40,971 bases of DNA from a virus: the IMG/VR virus record IMGVR_UViG_3300034272_002360, positions 1 to 40,971 of that record; one strand, written 5' to 3'. The position numbers were made by a program, and so were the translations under genes. Below are positions 17,357-24,321 of the stretch, piece by piece (the stretch's first letter is position 1; each line of letters begins with the position of its first letter). The notes under the pieces were generated by a model. It was not told the DNA's origin, made no database searches, and saw only the letters and a program-made list of their open reading frames with translations.

Positions 17357-19351
17357 ATGCTCCCAGTACAATTAACCGCCAACGGAGCAACCGCCGTAGG
17401 CAACGCCACCGCCAAGTTCAGAGACAACTTCATCACAGGACAACCTGACACGAATGTTTGGTTGACGGAGTGGACGAATCAAGGTACATCTAGTATTACG
17501 AAGGGTGGAGACGCCGCAGGAGCGAGCTACCTACGCCTTTCAATGTGTCCATTCTCAAGCACTGAACTGACACTCACCTCGAAGGAATCCTTTAAGTTCC
17601 CCCAACGGCTCGTTTACGCCTTGTCACAATCTCAACGAATCTTAGGTCAAGAACTTGAAATAAGCCTAGTGGGGTGTGATGACAATAATGTCGTTGAGAC
17701 CGTCGCACCTCCTCCTTCTCAAGCGATTAGTGGTACAATTACCGTCACAACCAACGTGGCGACCATTAACTTTGCCACGCCTCACGTCTTCAAGGGGGGA
17801 GACCGTGTACAGGTTTCAGGATGTACCGATCCACGCCTAAACACGGTTCCTGCGATTGTAACCGTTGTCACAAACTTACAAATCACAATCCCCTTGACGC
17901 TCGCTAACGGGACTTATACTGCTGGTGGAACGGTGACTGGTATTGACGCAGGCGGAAATAATAACAACACGACAGGCTTCTTGTATGAGAACTTGACGTT
18001 GACAAACGGTACATTCTACTCGAAGCGGAACGGTGAAAGTGTTCGATACATCAACGCCACCACCGCCAGCAACACGGCAACGCAGTTAAACGCCAGCCCT
18101 TTTTGTGATGCCTTTAACGCTGCCAACGTAACCGATATTCTTCCCACCTTGCAGGATGTCGTGTACACCAGCCGACCTTTAGACGGATTACTTGCCCCTA
18201 GTGGTATTCTCCGTTGGAACACCGTGCCTGACGAAGAGAAAAGCTATAAGATTCGGATTCGTGCCAAAAACCACGATGCTCAAACCAAACCGATTGCTCG
18301 TATTACTTCCATTTCAAAAGCAGGAACTACTACTGCTAACGTTATTACAGATGTTCCTCACAATCTCACAACCTCTTCTTTTGTGCAGATTCAAGGGGTA
18401 AGGGACATTGCGAACTTTCCAGCTTTAGCCTCGACCCAAGTGGCAAGCATTGTTTCTCCCACTGAGTTTACGATTGTTATAGGAGCTGCCGTTACAGCCA
18501 ACAGTGCAGGCGGTATGGTGATTCTTAACCAAGGCTCTTTGGCTCATGTAGGTTCTACAGGGCTTTCGGTTCAATCCATTTCACGCACAAGTAATGTACT
18601 AAGTGTTGTGGTAAACACCACAGCGACAGGAGCGTTAGCTGGTGAGTTCTGGCACCTATATGGATGTGATGCGACTTCAATGGGACTGTATGATGGAGCC
18701 TATAAAATCCTTCGTATGACAGGGAGCACTTATGACCTAGAGAGTGTTGGGGCAGATTTCGCTACGATTAACTGTGGAGGCTCTCTCTTTAAAAGAACCG
18801 ACCATCGTATTCATAATGTGCAGATGTTAGAATATACACGTCATTTGGTAGAATTGACAATGCAGAATGGGGCTTTAGATGTTGCTCGCAGTCTCCCTGT
18901 ACACATTTCCACACCAATCCCTACTGTAACCACTGTATCAACAGTAACTGGTGTAACCACTGTGTCGACAGTAACGAACGCGGGGACACCTGCTCCCCCT
19001 GCTACTCCTTACATTTTAAACTCTGCCGCCACCACAAACGCAGCGTTGATTCTAACGGGAACATCTGGACTTCATGCATTTTATGCCACTAACATAGGGG
19101 CGACTCCTGCTTTCGTGAAGCTTTACAATAAAGCAACGGCTCCTACTGTTGGTACAGACGTCCCTGCGATGATTATTCCTGTTCCTGCTGCGGTTGCGGG
19201 CGTACCAGGTACGGCGACACTCCCTATAGGTACAAATGGTTTTCGTTTTGCTTTGGGACTCGGCATCGCAATAACAGGTGGTGTGGCTGATAGTGACACG
19301 ACGGCTGTTTTAGCTGGGCAAGTTAAAGTTATGTTATCGAGGACTGTCTAA
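17357..19351 (+). CDS. Large beta-rich tail / receptor-interaction protein
   Basis: The protein has 664 residues with AAAGGAA 9 bases before ATG. It is Thr/Val/Asn/Gly-rich and beta throughout. Two small repeated domains are visible: about 120-205 (VATINFATPHVFKGGDRVQV) and about 320-390 (VITDVPHNLTTSSFVQIQG). Both follow the pattern H-x-(4-5)-V-x-V/I-x-G then FTI seen in phage fibre modules. A Thr/Val tandem repeat (TVSTVTGVTTVSTVTNAG) links to a C-terminal beta domain. It is transcribed away from the tailspike and starts the lysis cassette A operon. Tail fibre or surface protein is an inference. Confidence 0.6.
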   Translation: MLPVQLTANGATAVGNATAKFRDNFITGQPDTNVWLTEWTNQGTSSITKGGDAAGASYLRLSMCPFSSTELTLTSKESFKFPQRLVYALSQSQRILGQELEISLVGCDDNNVVETVAPPPSQAISGTITVTTNVATINFATPHVFKGGDRVQVSGCTDPRLNTVPAIVTVVTNLQITIPLTLANGTYTAGGTVTGIDAGGNNNNTTGFLYENLTLTNGTFYSKRNGESVRYINATTASNTATQLNASPFCDAFNAANVTDILPTLQDVVYTSRPLDGLLAPSGILRWNTVPDEEKSYKIRIRAKNHDAQTKPIARITSISKAGTTTANVITDVPHNLTTSSFVQIQGVRDIANFPALASTQVASIVSPTEFTIVIGAAVTANSAGGMVILNQGSLAHVGSTGLSVQSISRTSNVLSVVVNTTATGALAGEFWHLYGCDATSMGLYDGAYKILRMTGSTYDLESVGADFATINCGGSLFKRTDHRIHNVQMLEYTRHLVELTMQNGALDVARSLPVHISTPIPTVTTVSTVTGVTTVSTVTNAGTPAPPATPYILNSAATTNAALILTGTSGLHAFYATNIGATPAFVKLYNKATAPTVGTDVPAMIIPVPAAVAGVPGTATLPIGTNGFRFALGLGIAITGGVADSDTTAVLAGQVKVMLSRTV

Positions 19352-19536
19352 TGGCTAATTTTACACTTACTAAAATCGACCCTTATTACTATATTTTAAA
19401 TGTGAGCTTTAACGGCTTAGAGTTTTCTCAAGAAATATATTCAGAGAAAACAGGGGATGAATTAACCGCCGATATGCAAGCATACGCCGATGCTTACGAG
19501 AGCGAATACGTCCCCCCTTTGGTAGAGGATTTGTAG
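19351..19536 (+). CDS. Small conserved-type tail-associated protein
   Basis: This 61-residue acidic protein (MANFTLTKIDPYYYILNVSFNG...) has its ATG overlapping the stop of the previous gene (TAATG). It shows a short beta-rich N-terminus and a helical acidic C-terminus. Small proteins of this type often follow fibre genes and may act as chaperones or accessory subunits. I do not recognise a family. Confidence 0.65.
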   Translation: MANFTLTKIDPYYYILNVSFNGLEFSQEIYSEKTGDELTADMQAYADAYESEYVPPLVEDL

Positions 19537-19540
19537 CAAC

Positions 19541-19879
19541 ATGGCAATCAGCATGGCAGATTCGGAGATCATTGCAACTGTGATAAAAGCAACAATCCCC
19601 CATATTGAACCGTGGATGTTTTTTATGGGTGGGGCGTTGTATCTTGGATTTAAGATATATACAGAACTCAAAAAGCAAAGTTCTTACGAAGAAACAAACA
19701 AGCTTTTAGCGAGTATGTTGATAACGCTTAATTCTATGCAACAATCGCAAAATGAGCAAGCCAAGACGATTAAAGACCATGCAGGTACGCTTAAAAAACT
19801 TTCGGATGAAATTATGTTTTTGGTTAAAAATGTAACCCGACACGACGAAGAGATACAATACCTTAAACAGCAAAAATAA
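19541..19879 (+). CDS. Membrane-anchored coiled-coil protein, holin or spanin candidate
   Basis: The protein has 112 residues. A membrane segment lies at about 25-42 (WMFFMGGALYLGFKIYTEL). It is followed by a long charged coiled coil (about 45-112, with LLASMLITLNSMQQSQNEQAKTI). One N-terminal membrane anchor with a coiled coil resembles small phage lysis-associated or haemolysin XhlA-type proteins. It precedes three small ORFs and the M15 peptidase, so a lysis role is likely. GAGGA lies 11 bases upstream. The exact role cannot be assigned. Confidence 0.6.
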   Translation: MAISMADSEIIATVIKATIPHIEPWMFFMGGALYLGFKIYTELKKQSSYEETNKLLASMLITLNSMQQSQNEQAKTIKDHAGTLKKLSDEIMFLVKNVTRHDEEIQYLKQQK

Positions 19880-19888
19880 GGAGCGATT

Positions 19889-20068
19889 ATGAGATAGTTA
19901 AAATCAATCATGCGACTTTGTATTTTTACGACGATTGCTTTTTTACAAGGGCTTGAAATGATACTCTTTCAAAAAGCAGAGGTGGAATTTGTAGAAGTTG
20001 AAGCCGTGCCTTATTTGCTTTTAGATCGTGAGAAGTTAGAAGAAGTTTACACAATAGAGGAGGACTAA
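19889..20068 (+). pseudogene. Small ORF interrupted by amber codon 3 (or reinitiated 52-residue gene)
   Basis: AAGGAG precedes ATG at 19889, but the frame reads ATG AGA TAG and stops. The same frame then runs on from ATG 19910 for 52 codons (MRLCIFTTIAFLQGLEMILFQ... ending YTIEED) to TAA at 20066-20068. There is no ribosome site before ATG 19910. The likely original gene started at 19889 with a sense codon, probably CAG, at position 3. Today it may be inactive, expressed by reinitiation 15 bases after the stop, or expressed in an amber-suppressing host. TAG acts as a normal stop for other genes here, such as the large terminase. Confidence 0.6.
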
Positions 20069-20070
20069 TT

Positions 20071-20211
20071 ATGTTTTGGACAGCTATTTTAAAAATCGCT
20101 CTTTATGCCCTTGAGGAGTTTGGCGATGACATCGTGAAAAGCACAAAAAATCCTTTTGATGATGTCGCCTTGAAAGCCGTCGTCAACGCTTTGAAACTTT
20201 TAAAATTTTAG
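20071..20211 (+). CDS. 46-residue amphipathic protein in lysis cassette A
   Basis: ATG at 20071 is preceded by AGGAGGA, one of the strongest ribosome sites of the window. The product starts MFWTAILKIALYALEEFGDD and ends ALKAVVNALKLLKF, giving two amphipathic helices around a short polar middle. It is too short for a two-span holin but could be a pinholin-like or membrane-active peptide. It sits 2 bases after the interrupted gene and 22 bases before a terminator. Confidence 0.6.
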   Translation: MFWTAILKIALYALEEFGDDIVKSTKNPFDDVALKAVVNALKLLKF

Positions 20212-20233
20212 CATGTAGAGAAAAGCAAAAGTC

Positions 20234-20262
20234 AGGGGCTCCCCCATAAGCCCCTTTTCTTT
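20234..20262 (+). terminator. Rho-independent terminator inside lysis cassette A
   Basis: Arms AGGGGCT and AGCCCCT are followed by TTTCTTT on the plus strand. It separates the small ORFs from the membrane protein and peptidase that follow, so peptidase expression depends on read-through or a local promoter. Confidence 0.75.
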
Positions 20263-20273
20263 AGGAGGGTGTT

Positions 20274-20453
20274 ATGCCGTTTTCTGTATGGCTTGGAGCG
20301 ATGATTCTTTTGTTAATTGTGAATGTCTGCGTACACTGGCTTCAAGACAAGTGGAAACCACAGGGGGACCCTCAAGAAAATCGAGTGGTTCAACGCACAC
20401 CACGCCAACGCTATTGGGTTGAAGGTAACACAGTTCACTCGTATAAAATGTAA
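20274..20453 (+). CDS. 59-residue single-span membrane protein
   Basis: AGGAGGG precedes ATG at 20274. The N-terminus is a membrane helix (VWLGAMILLLIVNVCVHWL, about residues 5-23), followed by a basic, Gln/Arg-rich tail (VVQRTPRQRYWVEG). It lies just after a terminator and 60 bases before the M15 peptidase. It could be a small spanin-type or holin-modulating protein; no family is recognised. Confidence 0.6.
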   Translation: MPFSVWLGAMILLLIVNVCVHWLQDKWKPQGDPQENRVVQRTPRQRYWVEGNTVHSYKM

Positions 20454-20513
20454 TTTTACGCTAAAAATCACAATGAAGCCATGCTTGATTGTAATTTCAA
20501 AGGGAAAATCATA

Positions 20514-20984
20514 ATGAACGCTAAAAAACTATTGACGGTTGGATCGGCGTTTTCGCTCATTAAATCGATGGATTATGACTTGCTTGTAAAAGAGAACATC
20601 ACCACGAACTTTAAATGGGGTGAAGTGTTTGTAGGGATTAAACCTAACGAGTGGAAAGAAGTCACTAAAACCATGTTAGAAAACGCTTTGCGTATGGCGT
20701 TGTACCTTGAAAAGCTTCGCACCTACTTTGGAAAGCCTGTTGTCATCACGTCGTGGTTAAGGGTTCCTAGCCATAACATGCGTATCGGGGGAGCGTCTAA
20801 ATCCATGCACCTAACAGGGCTTGCGGTAGACTTCAACGTAAAAGGCGTGCCGTTCGATAGAAACCAAATGGCACGCTTAAACGAGTTTCACACAGGCGGT
20901 TTAGCACGAGCCGATTACAACAAGGACGGCTGGGCGGACTTTGTTCACGTCGATTTAGGCGACGAGCGGACGTGGACGTATTAA
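20514..20984 (+). CDS. M15-family peptidase, putative endolysin
   Basis: The protein has 156 residues from ATG 20514, chosen because AAAGGGA lies 8 bases upstream; an earlier ATG at 20481 lacks one. Zinc ligands of the M15 (VanY / L-alanyl-D-glutamate) peptidases are visible: SMHLTGLAVDF with H99 and D106, and HVDL with H145. The upstream VVITSWLR segment is also typical. It should cut peptidoglycan peptide cross-links. It ends lysis cassette A, after several small membrane proteins. Its TAA overlaps the stop codon of the convergent DUF551 gene. Confidence 0.85.
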   Translation: MNAKKLLTVGSAFSLIKSMDYDLLVKENITTNFKWGEVFVGIKPNEWKEVTKTMLENALRMALYLEKLRTYFGKPVVITSWLRVPSHNMRIGGASKSMHLTGLAVDFNVKGVPFDRNQMARLNEFHTGGLARADYNKDGWADFVHVDLGDERTWTY

Positions 20985-21205
20985 GGAAGTTCAGGCAACC
21001 GTAACCAGTGCGTCACGCATTGACTGGCTTTAATTTGTCTATCACTAAACAAATTACCGCCCAAATAATGCCAATAAGGTTTGCCGTCTTTCTCGTCGAG
21101 CATTGAAAGAGTAATGCGTTCCCCCATTTCAGGATGTTCCCAAAGGGCTACAATGCCTCTTTCTCCACGGTTTGGTAATTCATCTTTTACGCTAATCCAA
21201 TTCAT
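20981..21205 (-). CDS. DUF551-type small protein
   Basis: The 74-residue protein (MNWISVKDELPNRGERGIVALWEH...CVTHWLRLPELP) has the DUF551 signature: W-I-S-V-x-D-x-L-P at the start and a final T-H-W-x-x-L-P. Function is unknown; DUF551 is frequent in phages and prophages of enteric bacteria. ATG 21205 is preferred over GTG 21208 because the linker AAAGGCGGTGAGTGATG supplies both the ribosome site and the overlap with the upstream stop. It is the last gene of the early minus operon. Confidence 0.78.
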   Translation of the reverse strand: MNWISVKDELPNRGERGIVALWEHPEMGERITLSMLDEKDGKPYWHYLGGNLFSDRQIKASQCVTHWLRLPELP

Positions 21206-21570
21206 CACTCACCGCCTTTCTTTATTTGAGCTTCGTATGATTCAACTTCAAAGGCTAGGTTATCTAGGATCTTTCCTTGTTCTTCAGTAAGGCTTTCAAG
21301 TTGAATTAACTTATATATTTTACTTAAAGCTTTTTCGTAAGTTGCTTCGTCCTTAATTCTTTTTCTGTTTGCGGTATTTTGAGCAATTAGCTTTTCTTTG
21401 TTTTTTTCATAATAAAGCTTTCTGTACTCTTTCTGTTTTTCAGTTTTTTGGTATTTCTCAAAATAGCCATTATCTTTTTGCTTTTTGTAATAAGACTTGT
21501 ATTTTTCTTTATTTTTTTTACGATACGCCTTCATGTAGGCTCTAGCTTTTTCATTGTCTTTAAATGGCAT
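21205..21570 (-). CDS. Lys/Tyr-rich protein with a HigA-like helical segment
   Basis: The protein has 121 residues. Residues 1-70 are dominated by Lys, Tyr, Glu and Gln (KARAYMKAYRKKNKEKYKSYY), a style seen in phage HNH or DNA-binding tails, although no HNH residues are present. Residues about 73-115 (IKDEATYEKALSKIYKLIQLES then LTEEQGKILDNLAFEVESYE) resemble the N-terminal region of HigA-type antitoxins and are nearly the same as in the gene at 21857-22186. It ends KKGGE because its 3' end contains the next gene's ribosome site. Confidence 0.65.
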   Translation of the reverse strand: MPFKDNEKARAYMKAYRKKNKEKYKSYYKKQKDNGYFEKYQKTEKQKEYRKLYYEKNKEKLIAQNTANRKRIKDEATYEKALSKIYKLIQLESLTEEQGKILDNLAFEVESYEAQIKKGGE

Positions 21571-21857
21571 CACTCACCGCCTTTCTTTAGTATTTCAAGG
21601 GCTTCTTCAAATGGTATTTTTTCTTCAAAGGAGTCTCCGTCAAATGTGCATATTAGCGTCTTGGTGGATGTTAGGTATTTAATGTGCTTGATATTCGATA
21701 TATTGTACCCACGAATCCCAATATGAACAAAAACAGGGATTGAGGGGTCTTTTCGTTGTGCCTTTTTAGATGCCTCTTTCTCTATCGGAGTGTTCATCAA
21801 AACGCCTAGCTCCAACACTTTAGCCAAGCATTTAGCATAGTCATTTCTGCGTCGCAT
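21570..21857 (-). CDS. Small cassette protein with beta-hairpin core
   Basis: The 95-residue protein (MRRRNDYAKCLAKVLELGVLM...) has a conserved-looking beta core: YNISNIKHIKYLTSTKTLICTF split by a turn, then DGDSFEEKIPFEEALEILKKGGE. ATG 21857 overlaps the upstream TGA through the GTGAGTGATG linker. I do not recognise a family. The core resembles small RNA- or nucleotide-binding 'KH/S1-like' strips, but this is not a claim. Confidence 0.6.
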   Translation of the reverse strand: MRRRNDYAKCLAKVLELGVLMNTPIEKEASKKAQRKDPSIPVFVHIGIRGYNISNIKHIKYLTSTKTLICTFDGDSFEEKIPFEEALEILKKGGE

Positions 21858-22186
21858 CACTCACCTTCTTTCTTTAGTTTTTGTTTTTTAGTATGCAAAT
21901 CTGCAAATTGTTGACACATTAAAGCTCGTTTTTTTCTTGATTCTACAAGGTTTATAATGTCACGCTCGGTTCTGCTATCGCCTTTCTTTTCAAGCTCTTC
22001 AATAGCACTCCATACCTCATTAAGCTTTTTTCTGAAGTCACACGTTTCTAGTTCTGCCTCGTAAAGCTCCACATCTTTAGCAAGCTTATCTAAGGTCTTC
22101 CCTTGCTTATCAGTAAGGCTTTCAAGTTGCATTAAGTCGTAGATTTTACTTAAAGCTTTTTGATAGCTTGCTTCGTCTTTAATCAT
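21857..22186 (-). CDS. HigA-like helical protein (paralogous segment)
   Basis: The protein has 109 residues. Residues 2-45 (KDEASYQKALSKIYDLMQLES, LTDKQGKTLDKLAKDVELYE) closely match the C-terminal part of the 21205-21570 product. They follow the E.Y..AL..I..LM...LT.E...LD.LA..VE.YE pattern seen at the start of HigA antitoxins. The remainder is a charged coiled coil. No helix-turn-helix follows, so it is not a complete HigA. Its ATG overlaps the upstream stop as TCATGA. Confidence 0.62.
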   Translation of the reverse strand: MIKDEASYQKALSKIYDLMQLESLTDKQGKTLDKLAKDVELYEAELETCDFRKKLNEVWSAIEELEKKGDSRTERDIINLVESRKKRALMCQQFADLHTKKQKLKKEGE

Positions 22187-22635
22187 GATTCACCGCCTTT
22201 CAATCGTGCCACCAGCTCGGAGTTAGGCAAGGGTTGCCAGTGGCTAATGATTGTAGGTATAGGCATAACATCCATATTTTTATATGGGGAATCTTCAGGT
22301 AATGCAATTACATACCTCTGCTCACCACAGTAACGAATAAAATCCAGTTCCTCAATACTAACTTCATTCCTAAACTTATGAAGACAAACAAGAGGCTCAT
22401 TTAATGGTGGTGCATAATGCTCCACAGGCCGCCACACTTGGATTGTGCCGTCGAGGACACACTGAACAAAAGGCTCCCAACTATCCACAAAACGAAAAGC
22501 TTCAAAAGGTTGAAAATCCCGAATATCAGAGCTTCCCATTTGCATCCATTTAAAACCTTTGTCTAATGTTGGATTATCCCAATCGTAAAGTCCCTCATCC
22601 GCCCACTGCTGGAGCTGTTGCATTAAGTTAATCAT
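22183..22635 (-). CDS. DUF551-related early protein
   Basis: This 150-residue acidic and aromatic protein (MINLMQQLQQWADEGLYDWDNP...) has a C-terminus, PIPTIISHWQPLPNSELV, that carries the H-W-x-P-L-P ending typical of DUF551-like proteins. The rest is not recognised. GGAG precedes ATG 22635, which overlaps the preceding stop (ATGATTAA). Confidence 0.55.
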   Translation of the reverse strand: MINLMQQLQQWADEGLYDWDNPTLDKGFKWMQMGSSDIRDFQPFEAFRFVDSWEPFVQCVLDGTIQVWRPVEHYAPPLNEPLVCLHKFRNEVSIEELDFIRYCGEQRYVIALPEDSPYKNMDVMPIPTIISHWQPLPNSELVARLKGGES

Positions 22636-23005
22636 CGTGTTTCTCCAATTCTAGCAAAAGTGCTTTAAAGTAATTCCATAAAACGGGAGGAACAGTTCCT
22701 TTGTATTCAAAAGAGCCACGCCCTGCCAAGGTATCTAATCTACAGGCATAAAAAAGCTTGTGATTCTCATCAATACTAATGGCAAACTGCCCTCTTTTTG
22801 TATTCCACTCAAAGCCCAAGCACCCGTCAGGTTCAGGAGCAAGTTCAGGGTAAGGCAATTCAGGGTAAAGCTCCATAGCCTGCTTGACGAACTCTTCTGC
22901 CAATCGTACAGATCTTTCATTCAAGGGCAATGCCACCTCGCCGTCCCAGCCATGAAATCTACAGGTTTGCTTGATTTCTTCGAGTTGTTCTTGGAAGTTA
23001 GTCAT
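22628..23005 (-). CDS. Hypothetical early phage protein
   Basis: The protein has 125 residues. A helical N-terminus (MTNFQEQLEEIKQTCRFHGWDG then EVALPLNERSVRLAEEFV) is followed by a Pro-rich turn and a beta meander (GCLGFEWNTKRGQFAISIDENH). Proteins with this 'W-DG-x-x-A-x-P...G-x-x-x-E-W' layout are common unknowns in mobile elements. AAGGAG lies upstream and the start overlaps the preceding stop through ATGACTAA. Confidence 0.6.
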   Translation of the reverse strand: MTNFQEQLEEIKQTCRFHGWDGEVALPLNERSVRLAEEFVKQAMELYPELPYPELAPEPDGCLGFEWNTKRGQFAISIDENHKLFYACRLDTLAGRGSFEYKGTVPPVLWNYFKALLLELEKHDD

Positions 23006-23267
23006 TCACTGGCACTCCTTCTTTAAGTAGTCTCAATTCTTCTTTTAATGCGTCGATTTCATCAATAAGCAATTGTTCATCCTTATTGCCTTCTTCTAAC
23101 GACTCTTTAAGGCATTTCTTACAAGGGTCTACAACCAACTGATTTTCTCCACGATGATAAGACTTTCTAAACGTGGACTGTAGGCATAATCCTTCGTTAC
23201 AGTTGCCACAATACACCTCAAAATCAGCTTCTACCTTTACAGTTGTTTCAAACTCATACGTTGGCAT
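22998..23267 (-). CDS. Small zinc-ribbon protein with coiled coil
   Basis: The 89-residue protein starts MPTYEFETTVKVEADFEVYCGNCNEGLCL and has a second pair at CKKC (residues about 49-52). CGNC and CKKC form a likely zinc-binding ribbon, followed by a charged helix (DEIDALKEELRLLKEG). It may bind nucleic acid or protein. It lies in the overlapping early operon. Its GTG-rich end (VPVND) contains the next ribosome site. Confidence 0.65.
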   Translation of the reverse strand: MPTYEFETTVKVEADFEVYCGNCNEGLCLQSTFRKSYHRGENQLVVDPCKKCLKESLEEGNKDEQLLIDEIDALKEELRLLKEGVPVND

Positions 23268-23895
23268 CTTTCGGCACTCCTTCCGTTGTAAAGCCTAGCA
23301 ACACCTGCAAGGCGAGGGGGCAATCGGCTTGGATGTAGTCGCCTACTGCAAGCCTTTCTTTATCGAATGAAGGACTGTATTCTTCTACTTTTAAATACAT
23401 CCACGCTCCCACTGGAAGGTACACACCGTCAACCTCTCTCACTCTCCATGTCGGGTCGTAACGGCAGTCGACTAAATTATCATAGTCATCACATACTAAA
23501 TACTTCGCTTCAGGCACTTTCTCCATAGCCTTCAGCACCGCCTGCGTCACCTTGATGGGGGGATTCAGGGCTTTGTTCCATGCAAATACGAACTCTTGCA
23601 GTATCTCTTTTTCAGATTTATCAGGGAAATGTATATGGCTCTCATGCTTATGCTGAATCGTCAGCATGTCGCCCATTACGTCAAAATCGGTTATTTTATC
23701 AGCATCTAGAAGGACTTCGTAAGTCGTCCCCTCCCCAGCTGTCATCGGTCTAAGCATTTCGTTAGTCATTCCTATCTCCAATCTTTTAATATACCTTTCT
23801 AAATCGTGGACATATTCTTCTAGTTGTTGCACTCTACGCTCTAACATTTCTTTTTGGTACAGCAAATGTGCGTTTTCTTCTTTTAAGTTAGTCAT
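23254..23895 (-). CDS. Hypothetical protein with N-terminal coiled coil
   Basis: The protein has 213 residues from ATG 23895 (inside the ATGACTAA overlap). Residues 5-45 form a coiled coil (EMLERRVQQLEEYVHDLERYI). The motif RPMTAGEGTTYEVLL at about 55 is shared in part with the neighbouring 23888-24121 product (RPMTGGEKIIKFYPV). The C-terminal half is mixed alpha/beta with VPEAKYLVCDDYDN and a Trp/Tyr-rich region. No known family is evident. Confidence 0.6.
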   Translation of the reverse strand: MTNLKEENAHLLYQKEMLERRVQQLEEYVHDLERYIKRLEIGMTNEMLRPMTAGEGTTYEVLLDADKITDFDVMGDMLTIQHKHESHIHFPDKSEKEILQEFVFAWNKALNPPIKVTQAVLKAMEKVPEAKYLVCDDYDNLVDCRYDPTWRVREVDGVYLPVGAWMYLKVEEYSPSFDKERLAVGDYIQADCPLALQVLLGFTTEGVPKDANV

Positions 23896-24121
23896 CACGA
23901 ACTGGGTAAAACTTTATGATTTTTTCTCCTCCTGTCATTGGTCTATGAAGTATCCTGTAGGATTCTGTAAAGTCATTTTGTATTTGTTTTTCAAAATACC
24001 TTTCTGCCTCGTTTAAGGATGTGAAGCATTTGGTATTGCCCCATTCTTTTATTGATGAATAAAAATTTTCAACACAATAATAATCTGTAGCTTTAAAGCT
24101 TTCATTTAACACTTTAATCAT
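23888..24121 (-). CDS. Small hypothetical protein sharing an RPMTGGE motif
   Basis: The 77-residue protein (MIKVLNESFKATDYYCVENFY...) starts at ATG 24121, chosen over TTG 24127 because AAAGGAAGGG is better placed. Its C-terminal HRPMTGGEKIIKFYPVRDD resembles the RPMTAGE motif of the next gene, suggesting a shared module split across two genes. Function is unknown. Confidence 0.55.
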   Translation of the reverse strand: MIKVLNESFKATDYYCVENFYSSIKEWGNTKCFTSLNEAERYFEKQIQNDFTESYRILHRPMTGGEKIIKFYPVRDD

Positions 24122-24321
24122 CCCCAACCCTTCCTTTCTTTTAAAAACGCTTCATAATCTTCCACCGTCACCAGCCAAGCCCCTTTAGGCTTGCTCGCCT
24201 TAAGCAACCCTAGGCGGATGTATTTTCGCACCGTGTGAGGCACGACGTGGATCTTGTCGGCAATGTAGCTCGTCGTTAGCACCAACTGCGGACGTGCGAA
24301 CGTCTTGTTTTCGTGTTTCAT
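24118..24321 (-). CDS. Small winged-helix / excisionase-like DNA-binding protein
   Basis: The 67-residue protein has the HTH_17 / MerR-like layout: LTTSYIADKIHVVPHTVRKYI (recognition helix), RLGLLKASKPKGAWLV (wing) and VEDYEAFLKERKG. AAAGGT precedes ATG 24321. Proteins of this kind serve as excisionases or small transcription factors. Its position directly after the helicase loader is compatible with either; excisionase function is inferred only. Confidence 0.72.
   Translation of the reverse strand: MKHENKTFARPQLVLTTSYIADKIHVVPHTVRKYIRLGLLKASKPKGAWLVTVEDYEAFLKERKGWG

Noticed and set aside
19889-20068. Evidence for TAG recoded as an amino acid
   Set aside because: TAG ends clear genes here (large terminase at 38065-38067, its convergent neighbour, and the 20071 ORF), so recoding is unlikely.
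20323-20514. 63-codon plus-strand ORF
   Set aside because: It overlaps the better-supported 59-residue ORF in another frame and lacks a ribosome site.
21205-22186. A complete HigBA toxin-antitoxin pair
   Set aside because: No HigB toxin and no helix-turn-helix follow the HigA-like segments.
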